Counted from the first letter of the stretch, positions 1-8,885 are shown. The stretch is DNA of 64,000 bases from Catellatospora tritici (GCF_019083965.1 NZ_JAHRCY010000002.1:620001-684000), one strand, 5' to 3'. Notes: generated from the sequence alone by a model not told the origin. Made by a program: numbers and translations.

Positions 1-447
1 GGCGTTGCTCATGCTTGCCTTCATCGCGCCGGCCAGCTTGGACAGCAGCACCTCGCGGGACTCCAGGTCGGCCAGCTTGCCGACCTCGGCGGCCGAGATG
101 GCCTTGCCCTCGAAGACGCCGCCCTTGATGACGAGCAGCGGGTTGGCCTTGGCGAAGTCGCGCAGGCCCTTGGCCGCCTCGACGACATCGCCGGAGACGA
201 AGGCGAGCGCGGTAGGACCGGTGAACAGAGCGTCGAGACCGGTCAGACCGGCGTTGGTCGCGGCGATCTTCGCGAGCGTGTTCTTGGCGACGGTGTACTC
301 GGCACCGCCCATGGAACGACGCAGATCGGTCAGCTGCTTCACGGTCAGGCCGCGGTACTCGGTGAGCACCGTGGCGTTCGACTCCTGGAAGCGCTTGGTG
401 AGCTCCGCGACGTTGCCGGCCTTGTCGGCACGGATCTTGTCCGCCAT
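1..447 (-). CDS. rplJ: 50S ribosomal protein L10, 3' end outside window
   Basis: Large-subunit stalk base protein that anchors the L7/L12 dimers. The visible 149 residues begin [20 protein letters not shown] and match the L10 N-terminal rRNA-binding domain, including YRGLTV and a [16 protein letters not shown] segment. The start at 447 is preceded by a strong GAGAGGAGGGG ribosome-binding site. The gene runs off the left edge, so the C-terminal L12-binding helix is not seen. It follows rplA but is separated by a leader with an attenuator-like hairpin, as expected for the autoregulated rplJ-rplL unit. Confidence 0.97.
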   Translation of the reverse strand, partial: MADKIRADKAGNVAELTKRFQESNATVLTEYRGLTVKQLTDLRRSMGGAEYTVAKNTLAKIAATNAGLTGLDALFTGPTALAFVSGDVVEAAKGLRDFAKANPLLVIKGGVFEGKAISAAEVGKLADLESREVLLSKLAGAMKASMSNA

Positions 448-454
448 GTCCCCT

Positions 455-620
455 CCTCTCTCGTACTCCAGGCTGGTTTCGCGGGGAACCCCGTCCCGGC
501 AGCGAATGGGAGAACGAAAAACGCCCCGGCGCAGGGCGCACGGGGCTTCACACGGCTTCACGCCGTTCAAAGGCTCACCGTTCTTCCCTGCGCGGGCCGC
601 CCGTTCACCCGCTCGTTGCC
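455..620 (-). promoter_or_regulatory. rplJ leader with attenuator-like hairpin
   Basis: This 5' leader precedes rplJ. On the minus strand a GCCCCG...CGGGGC stem with an inner GCGC/GCGC pairing (523-546) is followed directly by GTTTTTCGTT (515-522), which is the form of an intrinsic terminator inside a leader. L10 leaders that bind the L10-L12 complex and control rplJL are known in many bacteria. That this is one is inferred from position and structure; the kink-turn was not modelled. Confidence 0.55.
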
Positions 621-756
621 GAGCGGCGGGACCTTCGATCGCCCGGATTCCCGGACGATGACCAGCGGTCTTTGGGTGGAACTGTTACGACGACTGTACG
701 TGACCGGCTGTCGGCCCACCAAATCGGGTCGGTGTGACGTACCCCGGAACGGCAGC

Positions 757-785
757 GGCGCCGCCCGCGGAGTGCGGGCGGCGCC
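757..785 (-). terminator. hairpin downstream of rplA
   Basis: A perfect 12-bp stem, GGCGCCGCCCGC with GCGGGCGGCGCC, and a 5-nt loop lie 19 bp past the rplA stop. No T-run is present, as is common in actinomycete terminators. It probably separates the rplK-rplA transcript from the rplJ leader. Confidence 0.5.
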
Positions 786-803
786 GGAGTGGAGCGAGGC
801 GGA

Positions 804-1514
804 TCAGGCCTCGGTCTCCAGGAAGTTGCGCGTCACGTTCGGGTCGACCGGGATGCCCGGGCCCATCGTGGTGGTGACGAACACCTTCTTGAGGTACTTG
901 CCCTTGGCCGCGGACGGCTTGGACCGCAGGACCTCGTCCAGCACGGCGGCGTAGTTCTCGACCAGCTGCTCGGGCGAGAACGAGGCCTTGCCGATGATCA
1001 GGTGCAGGTTCGAGTGCTTGTCCACCCGGAAGGTGATCTTGCCACCCTTGATGTCGGCCACCGCCTTGGCGATGTCCATCGTCACCGTGCCGGTCTTCGG
1101 GTTCGGCATGAGGCCGCGCGGGCCCAGGATCCGCGCGATCCGACCGATCTTGGCCATCTGGTCCGGCGTCGCGATCGCGGCGTCGAAGTCCAGCCAGCCT
1201 TCCTGAATCCGGGCCACCAGCTCGTCGGTGCCCACGGCGTCGGCGCCGGCGGCGGTCGCCTCGGCGGCCTTCTCGCCGGAGGCGAAGACGATGACGCGGG
1301 CGGTCTTACCGGTGCCGTGCGGCAGGTTCACCACGCCGCGAACCATCTGGTCCGCCTTGCGGGGGTCGACGCCGAGGCGCATCGCGACCTCGACCGTGGC
1401 GTCGAACTTCACCTTGGTGGTGTCCTTGGCGAGCTTGATCGCCTCGAGCGGGCCGTACAGCTTGTTACGGTCCACCTGCTCGAAGGACTTGTTGTAAGTC
1501 TTGCCGTGCTTCAT
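804..1514 (-). CDS. rplA: 50S ribosomal protein L1
   Basis: Large-subunit protein of the mobile L1 stalk and, in many bacteria, translational repressor of the rplK-rplA mRNA. The 236 residues begin [20 protein letters not shown], a normal full length. Characteristic segments are [20 protein letters not shown] and [15 protein letters not shown], the latter being the L1 signature. AGGAGAACTGAGAAATG supports the start. It lies 88 bp downstream of rplK and is probably cotranscribed. Confidence 0.98.
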   Translation of the reverse strand: MKHGKTYNKSFEQVDRNKLYGPLEAIKLAKDTTKVKFDATVEVAMRLGVDPRKADQMVRGVVNLPHGTGKTARVIVFASGEKAAEATAAGADAVGTDELVARIQEGWLDFDAAIATPDQMAKIGRIARILGPRGLMPNPKTGTVTMDIAKAVADIKGGKITFRVDKHSNLHLIIGKASFSPEQLVENYAAVLDEVLRSKPSAAKGKYLKKVFVTTTMGPGIPVDPNVTRNFLETEA

Positions 1515-1602
1515 TTCTCAGTTCTCCTGTGGTTGTGTCGAGCCCGTACGGGCCCTCCCACGAAATGGGGTCACCGTCGGCGCGAACGCCGTGACGACGG
1601 CG

Positions 1603-2034
1603 TCAGTCCTTGACGGTGATGCCCATCGACCGGGCGGTGCCGGCGATGATCCGCTCGGCCATGTCCAGGTCGTTGGCGTTCAGGTCGGACATCTTCTTCT
1701 CGGCGATCTCGCGCAGCTGGGCACGGGTCACCGAACCGACCTTGGTGGTGTGCGGCACGCCGGAGCCCTTGGGCACACCGGCGGCCTTGATCAGGAGACG
1801 GGCGGCGGGCGGCGTCTTCAGGATGAACGTGAACGTACGGTCCTCGTACACGCTGATCTGCGCCGGGACGATGTCACCGCGCTGCGACTCGGTCTGGGCG
1901 TTGTACGCCTTGCAGAACTCCATGATGTTCACACCGTGCTGACCCAGCGCCGGACCCACCGGCGGAGCCGGAGTGGCCTGGCCGGCCTTCAGCTGCAGCG
2001 TGAACGTCTTGACGAGTTTCTTCTTCGGAGGCAT
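1603..2034 (-). CDS. rplK: 50S ribosomal protein L11
   Basis: GTPase-associated-centre protein that binds the 23S rRNA thiostrepton region and is needed for RelA activation. The 143-aa protein begins [20 protein letters not shown] and contains the [19 protein letters not shown] segment and a C-terminal RNA-binding domain ending [21 protein letters not shown] run of early lysines and PPVGPALG are diagnostic. It is first of the rplK-rplA pair and follows nusG. Confidence 0.98.
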   Translation of the reverse strand: MPPKKKLVKTFTLQLKAGQATPAPPVGPALGQHGVNIMEFCKAYNAQTESQRGDIVPAQISVYEDRTFTFILKTPPAARLLIKAAGVPKGSGVPHTTKVGSVTRAQLREIAEKKMSDLNANDLDMAERIIAGTARSMGITVKD

Positions 2035-2233
2035 GTCTACTTCCTGGGACTTGTCGACCCGGCACCGAACGCCGGATCAGGGTGGTTTACACCGGACCGG
2101 CCGGTGCGGAACGCGCACGGTCAGCGCGCGGCACAGGCCGGACGTTCAAGGTTACCGCATACTGGTACGCGCCTATCCACCGAGGTGGGTGCGACGGTAG
2201 GACGCGGCTCTGCCGCGGGCGGGCAGACAGAGA

Positions 2234-2265
2234 ACGCGGCGGGGGCCAGAGGCCACCCGCCGCGT
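2234..2265 (-). terminator. hairpin after nusG
   Basis: CGCGGCGGG (2235-2243) pairs with CCCGCCGCG (2256-2264) 14 bp after the nusG stop. On the minus strand it is followed by TTCTCTGTCT. It probably separates secE-nusG from rplK-rplA, which has its own 240-bp upstream region. Confidence 0.5.
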
Positions 2266-2278
2266 CCGGAGAGCTTCG

Positions 2279-2986
2279 TCAGATCTTGGCGACCTGGTTG
2301 AAGTTCAGCTCGACCGGGGTCTCCCGGCCGAAGATCGAGACCAGCACCTTGAGCTTCTGCTGGTCGGCGTTGATCTCGCTGATCGTCGCCGGCAGCGAGG
2401 CGAACGCGCCGTCGGTGACCGTGACCGAGTCGCCGACCTCGAAGTCGAGCACCTTGATCTCGGCCTTGGCCTTCTTCTGCGCGCCCGGCTGCTCCACCGA
2501 GGGCAGCAGCCACTTCAGCACCTCGTCGAGGCTCAGCGGCGCGGGTCGGTCGGCGCGGTCGGTGGCACCCACGAACCCGGTCACCCCGGGCGTGTTGCGC
2601 ACACACGAGTACGACTCGGGCGTCAGATCCATCCGGACCAGCAGGTAGCCGGGGAAGACCTTGCTCTGCACCTGGGTGCGCTTGCCGTTCTTGACCTCGA
2701 CCTCTTCGCGGGTCGGCACCTCGACCTGGAAGATGAACTCCTCCATGTCGAGGCTCGTGATCCGGGTCTCGAGGTTGGTCTTGACCTTGTTCTCGTAACC
2801 GGCGTACGAGTGCACGACATACCAGTCGCCCGGCGCGAACCGCAGCTTCTGCCGCAGCTCAGCGGCCGGGTCGAACTCGTCCTCAGCGTGCTCCGCCGCC
2901 CCGCTCGGCACCGGCTCGTCGGACACCGCGACCGCGGAGGTCAGCTCGGTGTCTTCGGACTGGGCCGTCTCGTCGTACTCAGGCAC
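2279..2986 (-). CDS. nusG: transcription termination/antitermination protein NusG
   Basis: Binds RNA polymerase and links it to Rho or the leading ribosome. The 235 residues comprise an acidic, poorly conserved N-terminal extension of about 50 residues that is typical of actinobacteria, an NGN domain starting near [19 protein letters not shown], and a C-terminal KOW domain with [20 protein letters not shown]. The extension makes it longer than the E. coli protein (about 180 aa). It follows secE by 24 bp, the usual secE-nusG operon. Confidence 0.97.
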   Translation of the reverse strand: MPEYDETAQSEDTELTSAVAVSDEPVPSGAAEHAEDEFDPAAELRQKLRFAPGDWYVVHSYAGYENKVKTNLETRITSLDMEEFIFQVEVPTREEVEVKNGKRTQVQSKVFPGYLLVRMDLTPESYSCVRNTPGVTGFVGATDRADRPAPLSLDEVLKWLLPSVEQPGAQKKAKAEIKVLDFEVGDSVTVTDGAFASLPATISEINADQQKLKVLVSIFGRETPVELNFNQVAKI

Positions 2987-3010
2987 GTAGCTCGCTCACT
3001 TCCGTATTTG

Positions 3011-3418
3011 TTACTTGGCGTTGTGGTCGCCGAACACGAACAGCACACCCTTGGCGTACAGGTAGTCGAGGCCGGTCACGATCGCCATGATGGCGGTCAC
3101 GAACAGAAGCACGACGGCCGTGTAGGTGAGCAGCTCGTTGCGGGTCGGCCAGATGACCTTACGCAGCTCGGCGACGACCTCACGGACAAAACGTCCGATT
3201 CGACCGAAGAAACCGACCTTCTCGGTCGCATCCGCCTTCTTCACCGCGCGAGCGCCCTTGCCGTCCGTGACCGGGCGGGCCTTGGTAGCCGTGCCGCGTC
3301 CGCCGCCGACGGCAGCGTCCTCGTCGTCGGTCAGAGCGTCATCGTCGACAGCGTCGTCGAACACGTCCTCGACGTGCTCGGCCGCGGCGTCCTCGCCACG
3401 TCGGTTGCTCTCGGCCAC
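3011..3418 (-). CDS. secE: preprotein translocase subunit SecE
   Basis: Small essential clamp subunit of the SecYEG channel. The 135-aa protein has a variable acidic N-terminus of about 80 residues, then the conserved amphipathic segment FVREVVAELRKVIWPTRNEL and a single C-terminal membrane helix (AVVLLFVTAIMAIVTGLDYL). The WPTRNEL motif is the SecE signature. It sits between tRNA-Trp and nusG in the conserved order. Confidence 0.96.
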   Translation of the reverse strand: MAESNRRGEDAAAEHVEDVFDDAVDDDALTDDEDAAVGGGRGTATKARPVTDGKGARAVKKADATEKVGFFGRIGRFVREVVAELRKVIWPTRNELLTYTAVVLLFVTAIMAIVTGLDYLYAKGVLFVFGDHNAK

Positions 3419-3622
3419 TGCGCCCTACTTCCATCTCGCGGGGTGGTGTCGGATCCGTGCAGGGACACGGGCCCGTGTGCCCTCGCTGTCGAGAGGCACC
3501 TGTCACGCTGGCCCTTGCCCCAGGTGGGGCCGAGAGGGCCATACGACCCATGGTGCGCCGTCGGACGTGCCGACGGCCAGTAACCCACGGATCGCCCACC
3601 GAGGGCCGGTAGGCCGAAGCCG

Positions 3623-3695
3623 CAGGGGCGACAGGACTCGAACCTGCAACCTGCGGTTTTGGAGACCGCTGCGCTGCCAATTGCGCCACACCCCT
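3623..3695 (-). tRNA. tRNA-Trp (CCA)
   Basis: A 73-nt cloverleaf. The acceptor AGGGGTG pairs with CGCCCCT, and the discriminator is G as required for tRNA-Trp. The anticodon stem-loop reads CGGTCTCCAAAACCG with anticodon CCA, and the T-arm contains GGTTCGAGTCC. The 3' CCA is not encoded. It lies directly upstream of secE. Confidence 0.96.
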
Positions 3696-3846
3696 GTGCG
3701 GGAAAGTTCATCTGACCGGCGGCTGTAGCTCACCGTCAGAGGTCACTAACCCCACGGCGGACCAGTGTACGGGTATCCGGGCGAGTGAGCCAACTGGGCT
3801 CAGCCCTTTTTTGTCCGGCCTGTTTCGCGACCCGTCCACCGGCCGG

Positions 3847-4254
3847 TCAATTCTGCCGAATAACGACCCTGGCCTGCGCCAATACCTTCTCGCCGCCGCA
3901 CGTGGCGGTCAGGTCGAACGTGACGAGACCCTCCTCGGAGACCGACTTGATCACGGCGGTGAAGTCCACCGCGGTTCCCTCGTCCGTGTCCGGCACCGGC
4001 ACCGGCCGGGTGAACCGGACCCCGATGTCGAGCACCGCGTCGGCCCGGCCCACCCAGTTGGTGACCGCCCGGCCCGCCAGCGCCATCGTGTACATGCCGT
4101 GCGCGATCACGCCCGGCAGGCCCACTCCGACCGCGGTGCGCTGGCTCCAGTGGATCGGGTTGAAGTCGCCCGACGCCCCGGCGTAGCGGATCAGGTCCGC
4201 CCGGGTGACCTGGAAGGTCTGTAGGGGCAGCTGTTGCCCCGTCTCGTACGCCAT
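3847..4254 (-). CDS. MaoC-family hydratase, HadB-like
   Basis: Hot-dog-fold (R)-enoyl-ACP/CoA hydratase, likely the catalytic partner of the upstream HadA-like protein in FAS-II dehydration. About 135 residues. The hydratase-2 motif is clear in YAGASGDFNPIHWSQRTAVG (catalytic Asp and His) followed by LPGVIAHGMYTMALAGRAV. The chosen start gives MAYETGQQLPLQTF, which aligns with mycobacterial HadB; an ATG 12 nt upstream (4266) would overlap the previous stop. No HadC-like gene is present. HadA/HadB naming is inferred from the pair's order between rpmG and secE. Confidence 0.85.
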   Translation of the reverse strand: MAYETGQQLPLQTFQVTRADLIRYAGASGDFNPIHWSQRTAVGVGLPGVIAHGMYTMALAGRAVTNWVGRADAVLDIGVRFTRPVPVPDTDEGTAVDFTAVIKSVSEEGLVTFDLTATCGGEKVLAQARVVIRQN

Positions 4255-4255
4255 C

Positions 4256-4705
4256 TCACTCACCATGCCCTCGGACGACCAGCTTGCACACGACCGTGAC
4301 CACCGGCTCGCCGGCCGGCGTGGACAGCTCCGCCCGGGTGGTGAGGAAGTCGTGTCCGCCCCGGTTCGTGATGTCGTCGATGCTGCTCACCACGACCAGC
4401 TCGTCCCCGGCCACGATCGGGCGGCGGTAGGAGAAACGCTGGTCGCCGTGGACCACCCGGGTGTAGTCCATCCCCAGTTCGGGGTCGGTGACGATCTGCT
4501 CCATCGCGGCGAAGCTCAGGATGATCGGGAAGGTGGGCGGCGCGACCACGTCGCGGTAGCCGGCCGCGTGCGCGGCCGCCACGTCGTGGTACAGAGCGTC
4601 CGGGGCGCCGATCGCGTCGGCGAACTCCCGGATCTTCTCGCGCCCCACCTGGTAGGGCTCGGTCGGCGGGTACGTCCGACCGATGAATGACTGATCCATC
4701 GGCAT
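4256..4705 (-). CDS. MaoC N-terminal-like dehydratase, HadA-like
   Basis: The 149-aa hot-dog-fold protein of the UPF0336/HadA family begins MPMDQSFIGRTYPPTEPYQV, followed by VGREKIREFADAIG and VVAPPTFPIILSF. The family lacks the full catalytic Asp/His pair and serves as the substrate-binding partner of HadB. An alternative start is the ATG at 4699 (MDQSF). It is immediately followed by the HadB-like gene and should form a heterodimer with it. A strong terminator hairpin just upstream separates it from rpmG. Confidence 0.85.
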   Translation of the reverse strand: MPMDQSFIGRTYPPTEPYQVGREKIREFADAIGAPDALYHDVAAAHAAGYRDVVAPPTFPIILSFAAMEQIVTDPELGMDYTRVVHGDQRFSYRRPIVAGDELVVVSSIDDITNRGGHDFLTTRAELSTPAGEPVVTVVCKLVVRGHGE

Positions 4706-4722
4706 GTCAGTGAACCTATGCC

Positions 4723-4756
4723 AGCAGGGGGTGGCCCTGACGGGCCACCCCCTGCT
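4723..4756 (-). terminator. rpmG terminator
   Basis: A perfect 15-bp stem, AGCAGGGGGTGGCCC with its complement, and a TGAC loop lie between rpmG and the hadA start. There is no U-tract. It should end the rpmG transcript, so hadAB needs either readthrough or a promoter in the remaining 17 bp or within the stem. Confidence 0.65.
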
Positions 4757-4810
4757 CGAAGATCTGTTGAGACCGCTGTCAGCGGGTCTCGCGCTGAGAC
4801 GCGGGACCGC

Positions 4811-4978
4811 TCAACGAGTTTCGCGGTGCGCGGTGTGCTTGCCGCAGCGCGGGCAGAACTTCTTCAGCTCAATCCGATCCGGGTCGTTACGCCGGTTCTT
4901 CTTGGTGATGTAGTTCCGCTCCTTGCAGTCCACGCACGCCATGGTGATCTTTGGACGTACGTCAGTCGCCTTGGCCAC
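4811..4978 (-). CDS. rpmG: 50S ribosomal protein L33
   Basis: The 55-aa protein, starting at GTG 4978, reads [20 protein letters not shown] and ends with [16 protein letters not shown]. It carries two CxxC zinc ribbons (CVDC and CPRC), so it is the zinc-requiring C+ form. Its length is typical of L33. It lies downstream of tRNA-Thr and tRNA-Met and upstream of hadAB, the conserved actinobacterial arrangement. Confidence 0.96.
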   Translation of the reverse strand: MAKATDVRPKITMACVDCKERNYITKKNRRNDPDRIELKKFCPRCGKHTAHRETR

Positions 4979-5152
4979 GGGAGTGCCTTTCTGAAACAGC
5001 TGCTTTGATTACCGGCATATCAGGATAGACGGCGCCCGTCCTGATCTGCAAAAGGGTCACCAGTGGCGATCCTTACACCGCTGACCATGGGGTATGTCAC
5101 CCGGCCTGGTCGCGAAACCCTCCGGCGACTGGCGCCCTGGGTGTCCACTGCG

Positions 5153-5225
5153 TAGCGATGGCCGGACTTGAACCGGCGACACAGCGATTATGAGTCGCTT
5201 GCTCTGCCAACTGAGCTACACCGCT
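5153..5225 (-). tRNA. tRNA-Met (CAT), elongator
   Basis: A 73-nt cloverleaf with acceptor AGCGGTG / CATCGCT and discriminator A. The anticodon arm GCGACTCATAATCGC has anticodon CAT, and the T-arm is GCCGGTTCAAGTCCGGC. The first acceptor pair is a normal A-T pair, and the anticodon stem lacks three consecutive G-C pairs, so it is the elongator form. Confidence 0.93.
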
Positions 5226-5265
5226 GAGGCGAGCCCTGCCGGAAGATGATCCGGCAGGCCGGTCG

Positions 5266-5338
5266 AGCCCCCTTACGGAATCGAACCGTAGACCTTCTCC
5301 TTACCATGGAGACGCTCTGCCGACTGAGCTAAGGGGGC
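5266..5338 (-). tRNA. tRNA-Thr (GGT)
   Basis: A 73-nt cloverleaf with acceptor GCCCCCT / AGGGGGC and discriminator T. The anticodon arm TCTCCATGGTAAGGAGA has anticodon GGT. The D-loop is AGCTCAGTCGGCAGAGC and the T-arm ACGGTTCGATTCCGT. It is 40 bp upstream of tRNA-Met, probably on one transcript that also carries rpmG. Confidence 0.95.
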
Positions 5339-5451
5339 GTGCTCACTGCCTGGTGGTTTCCCACCTCGCCGCGCGCCTTGGTAAGAGTACACAACAACGG
5401 GCGCTGGCGGAAATCGGGTTCGGTGTGGCGCGCGACAACCTGTCGGCAGAC

Positions 5452-8013
5452 TCAGCCCACCGCGCGCAGGCGGCGCACCTCGCCCAGCGGAGTCGGCTCG
5501 GCGTCGGTCTGCGCGCCCAGCCACGCCTCCAGGCGCTCGTACGGCAGCGGACGGCTGAACAGGAAGCCCTGGCCGATGTCGCAGCCGATCTCCTCCAGCA
5601 GCTCCAGCGTCAGCTCGCTCTCCACGCCCTCGGCGACCACGTTCAGCCCGAAGTGCCGGGAGATGTCCACCACGGCCCGCACGATCGCCAGGTCCCCCGG
5701 GTCCGTCGCCATGCCCTGCACGAACGACCGGTCCACCTTCACCTCGTGCACCGGCAGCCGCCGCAGGTACGACAGCGACGAGTAGCCGGTGCCGAAGTCG
5801 TCGACGGACAGGTGCACGCCCAGGTCATACAGCCGGCGCAGGGTGGGTAGCAGCCGGTCGACGCCGTCCACCACCCCGTCCTCGGTGATCTCCAACGTCA
5901 ACCGGTCGGGTGACACCCCGAACTCCTGCAGCAGGTCGTCGACGCGCTGCGGGAACGACGGGTCGACCAGCGTCCGCGGGGACAGGTTCACCGCCACCGA
6001 CAGCGGCCGACCGGCGTCGACCCACTGGCGCGCCCGGCGCAGACCCTCCCGCAGCACCACGTCGGTCAGGCGACTCAGCTGGCCGGTGTGCTCGGCCACG
6101 GCGACGAAGTCCTCCGGCGCCACCGCGCCGTGCGTCGGGTGCTCCCAGCGGGCCAGGCACTCGACGCCGACCAGGCGGCGGTCGCGCAGCGAGACCTTCG
6201 GCTGGAAGAACACCTCGAGCTCGTCGTTGTCCAGAGCGCGGCGCAGGTCGCCGGCCAGGCCCAGGCGCCGCATCGACCGCGACTCCAGGCCCGGGTCGAA
6301 CAATTGCACGCCGCCGGCGAGCCCCTTGGCCGCATGGGTCGCCACGTCCGCCCGCTGCAGCAGGGTCGCGGGGTCTGAGCCGTGCTCCGGGTGCAGCGAG
6401 ATACCCACGGCCGTGTCGACGTCAAGGGTCAGCGAACCGAAGGTCATCGGGTCCTGCAGCTGGACGCGCAGCTCGGCCGCGAGGTCCACGGCGGCGTCGG
6501 CGTTGGGCAGGCGCAGCGTCACCACGAACTCGTCACCGCCGGTCCGACCCACCAGCGCCGCGGGCGGCGCCAGCGTACGGATGCGGGTGGCCACCTCGGC
6601 CAGCAACTGGTCACCCGCCGCGTGCCCGAGCGAGTCGTTCACGTCGCGCAGGCCGTCGACGTCGAACATCAGCAGGGCCACGACCTCTCCGGGGGCGCGG
6701 ACCCGGACCGCCTCCTCCAGCGCCTGGCTCACCCGGCGCCGGTTGGGCAGGGCGGTCAGCGCGTCGTGGTACGCGTCGAAGCGCAGCCGGTCGACCAGGC
6801 GGTTGTTCTCCACCGCCACCGCGGCGTGCGCGGCGATCGTCTCCAGCAGCCGGACGTCCGCCTCGCCGAAGTGCGCCACGTCGCCCAGGCGCCCGGCGAC
6901 CTCCAGGGTGCCGATGACAGCGGATCCGGCCCGCAGCGGCACGACGATCGCGTCCTTGACGGCCGCCTCACGCAGCTCCGAGCGCAGCTGGTCGTCGCCG
7001 ATCCGGGCTCCCGCCGCCACCGTGGCACCCGCCTCCACCGCCCGCTTGCGCATCGAGGCGGGGGCGCCGGCCACGTCGAGCAGTCCCTTGTCGTCGGCGC
7101 GTGCGCTGAGCAGGACCTCTGGATGACGGCCCTGGGCCGGCAGCCACAGCGTCGCGTACTCGGCTTGCAGCAGGCGCTGCACCCGACCGAGCAGCGCGTC
7201 GGGCAGGGTGCCGTCGTGCGGGGTGTCGGACATGGCCCGGGTCAGGTCGTAGATCTCGGTCAGCGTCTGGTGCTGCCGCTGCGAGCGCGCGTAGGACCGA
7301 TAGGCGACGATGAAGCAGCTCAGCAACCCGAAGAGCAGTAGCATCGCCCACAGGCTCTGCTGGAGCACCAGCAGCACCACGAGGCCGATCATCGTGTTCA
7401 CCAGCGCCACGGCGATGCCTGGCAGCGGGACGGACATGTCCTTGCCGGGCAGGCGCCCCTGCACCAGCGTGATGACGCCAAGCACCCCGACCAGCGAGAC
7501 GAAGACCGTGGTCATGACCGCCGCGACGAGCGCGAGCCAGGTCGAGGCCTCGGTGGCCTCCAGCGGCCCGAGGGCCACCACCACGGTGCAGCCCACCGCG
7601 CTGGAGAGACAGACCAGGGCGATGTTGAAGGCCGCCTTCACCAGGACGACCGGGCGCCTGGACATGACGATCGGCGCTGCCACCCGGGTCAGAACCACCG
7701 CTACCAGCCGCGTCAGCACCACCGTCACCGGCGGCAGGAAGTACAGCGCGAGCAGGAACGGGATCTCCATCGGCGTCAGCAGGAACGCGTGCCGACGGAC
7801 CTCGAACGACAGCTGGGAGACGTCGGCGACCACGAAAAGCACCACGAAAAGCAGTGCCAACGGCAGGACGAGACCCGCGGGGACGGTCAGCGGTCGGTCG
7901 GCGCTGCTCAACTGCAGGAGTGCGACGAGCCCGAGCGTCAGCAGGATCATCGGGCCGGTGATCAGCCAGGCGAACTCTGGTGACCGCCGGATAGACCTGT
8001 CAGTTCTCGCCAC
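5452..8013 (-). CDS. membrane GAF-GGDEF-EAL cyclic-di-GMP protein
   Basis: An 853-aa bifunctional cyclic-di-GMP protein. Residues 15-240 hold about eight hydrophobic segments forming an integral-membrane sensor; a GAF-like domain follows (about 265-405), then GGDEF (412-575) with an intact GGDEF motif at 492-496 and FDVDGLRDVND upstream, then EAL (590-835). The EAL signature reads ECLAR at 618-622, keeping the metal-binding Glu, and DDFGTGYSS is intact at 738-746, so both activities are possible. Diguanylate cyclase or phosphodiesterase dominance cannot be told from sequence. It lies 35 bp after the DFTWG peptide gene and is probably cotranscribed with it. Confidence 0.93.
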   Translation of the reverse strand: MARTDRSIRRSPEFAWLITGPMILLTLGLVALLQLSSADRPLTVPAGLVLPLALLFVVLFVVADVSQLSFEVRRHAFLLTPMEIPFLLALYFLPPVTVVLTRLVAVVLTRVAAPIVMSRRPVVLVKAAFNIALVCLSSAVGCTVVVALGPLEATEASTWLALVAAVMTTVFVSLVGVLGVITLVQGRLPGKDMSVPLPGIAVALVNTMIGLVVLLVLQQSLWAMLLLFGLLSCFIVAYRSYARSQRQHQTLTEIYDLTRAMSDTPHDGTLPDALLGRVQRLLQAEYATLWLPAQGRHPEVLLSARADDKGLLDVAGAPASMRKRAVEAGATVAAGARIGDDQLRSELREAAVKDAIVVPLRAGSAVIGTLEVAGRLGDVAHFGEADVRLLETIAAHAAVAVENNRLVDRLRFDAYHDALTALPNRRRVSQALEEAVRVRAPGEVVALLMFDVDGLRDVNDSLGHAAGDQLLAEVATRIRTLAPPAALVGRTGGDEFVVTLRLPNADAAVDLAAELRVQLQDPMTFGSLTLDVDTAVGISLHPEHGSDPATLLQRADVATHAAKGLAGGVQLFDPGLESRSMRRLGLAGDLRRALDNDELEVFFQPKVSLRDRRLVGVECLARWEHPTHGAVAPEDFVAVAEHTGQLSRLTDVVLREGLRRARQWVDAGRPLSVAVNLSPRTLVDPSFPQRVDDLLQEFGVSPDRLTLEITEDGVVDGVDRLLPTLRRLYDLGVHLSVDDFGTGYSSLSYLRRLPVHEVKVDRSFVQGMATDPGDLAIVRAVVDISRHFGLNVVAEGVESELTLELLEEIGCDIGQGFLFSRPLPYERLEAWLGAQTDAEPTPLGEVRRLRAVG

Positions 8014-8048
8014 CCAAGCCTCGCCCTCGCCGGCCTCTCACCCGGGGA

Positions 8049-8297
8049 TCAGCCCCAGGTGAAGTCTTTCTCGGTATTCATTCCAGCCGGGATCACGAGG
8101 TCGGTGGCGGCCGGATCGACTACGACAGCGTCCGGCGAGGTGGTGGCGTCGCTGTCCGCGATCATCCGCCCCCACGTGAAGTCCTGGGCTCCCCAGGTGA
8201 AGTCCTGATCGGACTCGGTAGCGCTGTCTCCCAAGGAAAGCACGGCGCACACGAGCATGCCGCTGAGGACCCATCGCCCTAGCTTGTTCACTCGCAT
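8049..8297 (-). CDS. small secreted DFTWG-repeat peptide, unknown function
   Basis: An 82-aa product from the ATG at 8297 (another ATG lies 15 nt upstream). It begins MRVNKLGRWVLSGMLVCAVL, a classical signal peptide with an Arg/Lys n-region, a hydrophobic core and a likely cut after SLGDSA. The mature part is about 55 residues and contains DFTWG three times: two spaced by AQ near the N-terminus and one as the last five residues. No Cys occurs in the mature region. The family was not recognised. It sits just upstream of the GGDEF-EAL gene, suggesting a shared envelope or signalling role; this is inference. Confidence 0.7.
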   Translation of the reverse strand: MRVNKLGRWVLSGMLVCAVLSLGDSATESDQDFTWGAQDFTWGRMIADSDATTSPDAVVVDPAATDLVIPAGMNTEKDFTWG

Positions 8298-8508
8298 CTC
8301 CGACTCCTGCACACGAGGCCCTCACAACTCAACAGGATCGTGCCACAGTCGCCCAGCATGGCGGAAGTCCGGGCGGCGTGCCACGCCGCGGACACGCGGA
8401 ACTATAGCCGTTCGGTGGGGATTCACAACGCAGGTCAGCCGAGAACATCCCACCGGGGGAGCATCGCCCCCAACACTTTACGGCCCGCCCCTGTCACCGG
8501 AAAGCTCC

Positions 8509-8534
8509 CACGTTCGTTCGAACGTGTGTACGAT
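8509..8534 (+). promoter_or_regulatory. operator-like inverted repeat and -10 for a leaderless gene
   Basis: CACGTTCG TT CGAACGTG (8509-8526) is a perfect 8-bp inverted repeat. Three bases later TACGAT (8529-8534) fits a sigma-70 -10 box, and the ATG lies only 7 nt beyond it, so the transcript would start at or next to the start codon. The palindrome covers the spacer between -35 and -10, a classic repressor position. Confidence 0.5.
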
Positions 8535-8541
8535 ACGCGCC

Positions 8542-8763
8542 ATGATGCGTCTGGTCGAACACCGCTGGAACGGCACCACCACTAGTTACGCACGTCAGGA
8601 CGTGTTCCTCCGGGTCAACCCCGCCGGGCCCTGGGAGGTGGAGCACCGCCAGCACGGACGGTCCATCATGCGGGAGTACGCCACCGAGAACGAGGCCCGC
8701 CGGGTCGCCGACGGCCTGTGCGCGATCGGCCAGTGGCGCAACCTGGAGCACCTGCACCGCTGA
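8542..8763 (+). CDS. hypothetical protein, 73 aa
   Basis: Product MMRLVEHRWNGTTTSYARQD, ending GLCAIGQWRNLEHLHR; the second of two consecutive ATGs could also serve. No Shine-Dalgarno sequence is present, but a -10 box 7 nt upstream suggests leaderless translation. The region is rich in Arg, Trp and His, soluble, and without signal or membrane segments. Not recognised. An 8-bp palindrome overlaps its promoter, so it may be tightly regulated. Confidence 0.7.
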   Translation: MMRLVEHRWNGTTTSYARQDVFLRVNPAGPWEVEHRQHGRSIMREYATENEARRVADGLCAIGQWRNLEHLHR

Positions 8764-8885
8764 GCCGCGCGCTCGGCACGCTGTCCCGGCTCGGCTGAGT
8801 TTGACCGGCCCGCTCCCTGGGTAGCTCGGTTGCACCCTTGATACCGGGTTACCGTGTTGCCCACAAAGTGGGTAGAGGAGGGCCG

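Noticed and set aside
8509..8526. LexA/SOS box
   Set aside because: Actinobacterial LexA sites read TCGAAC-N4-GTTCGA; here the half-sites face the other way (GTTCG...CGAAC).
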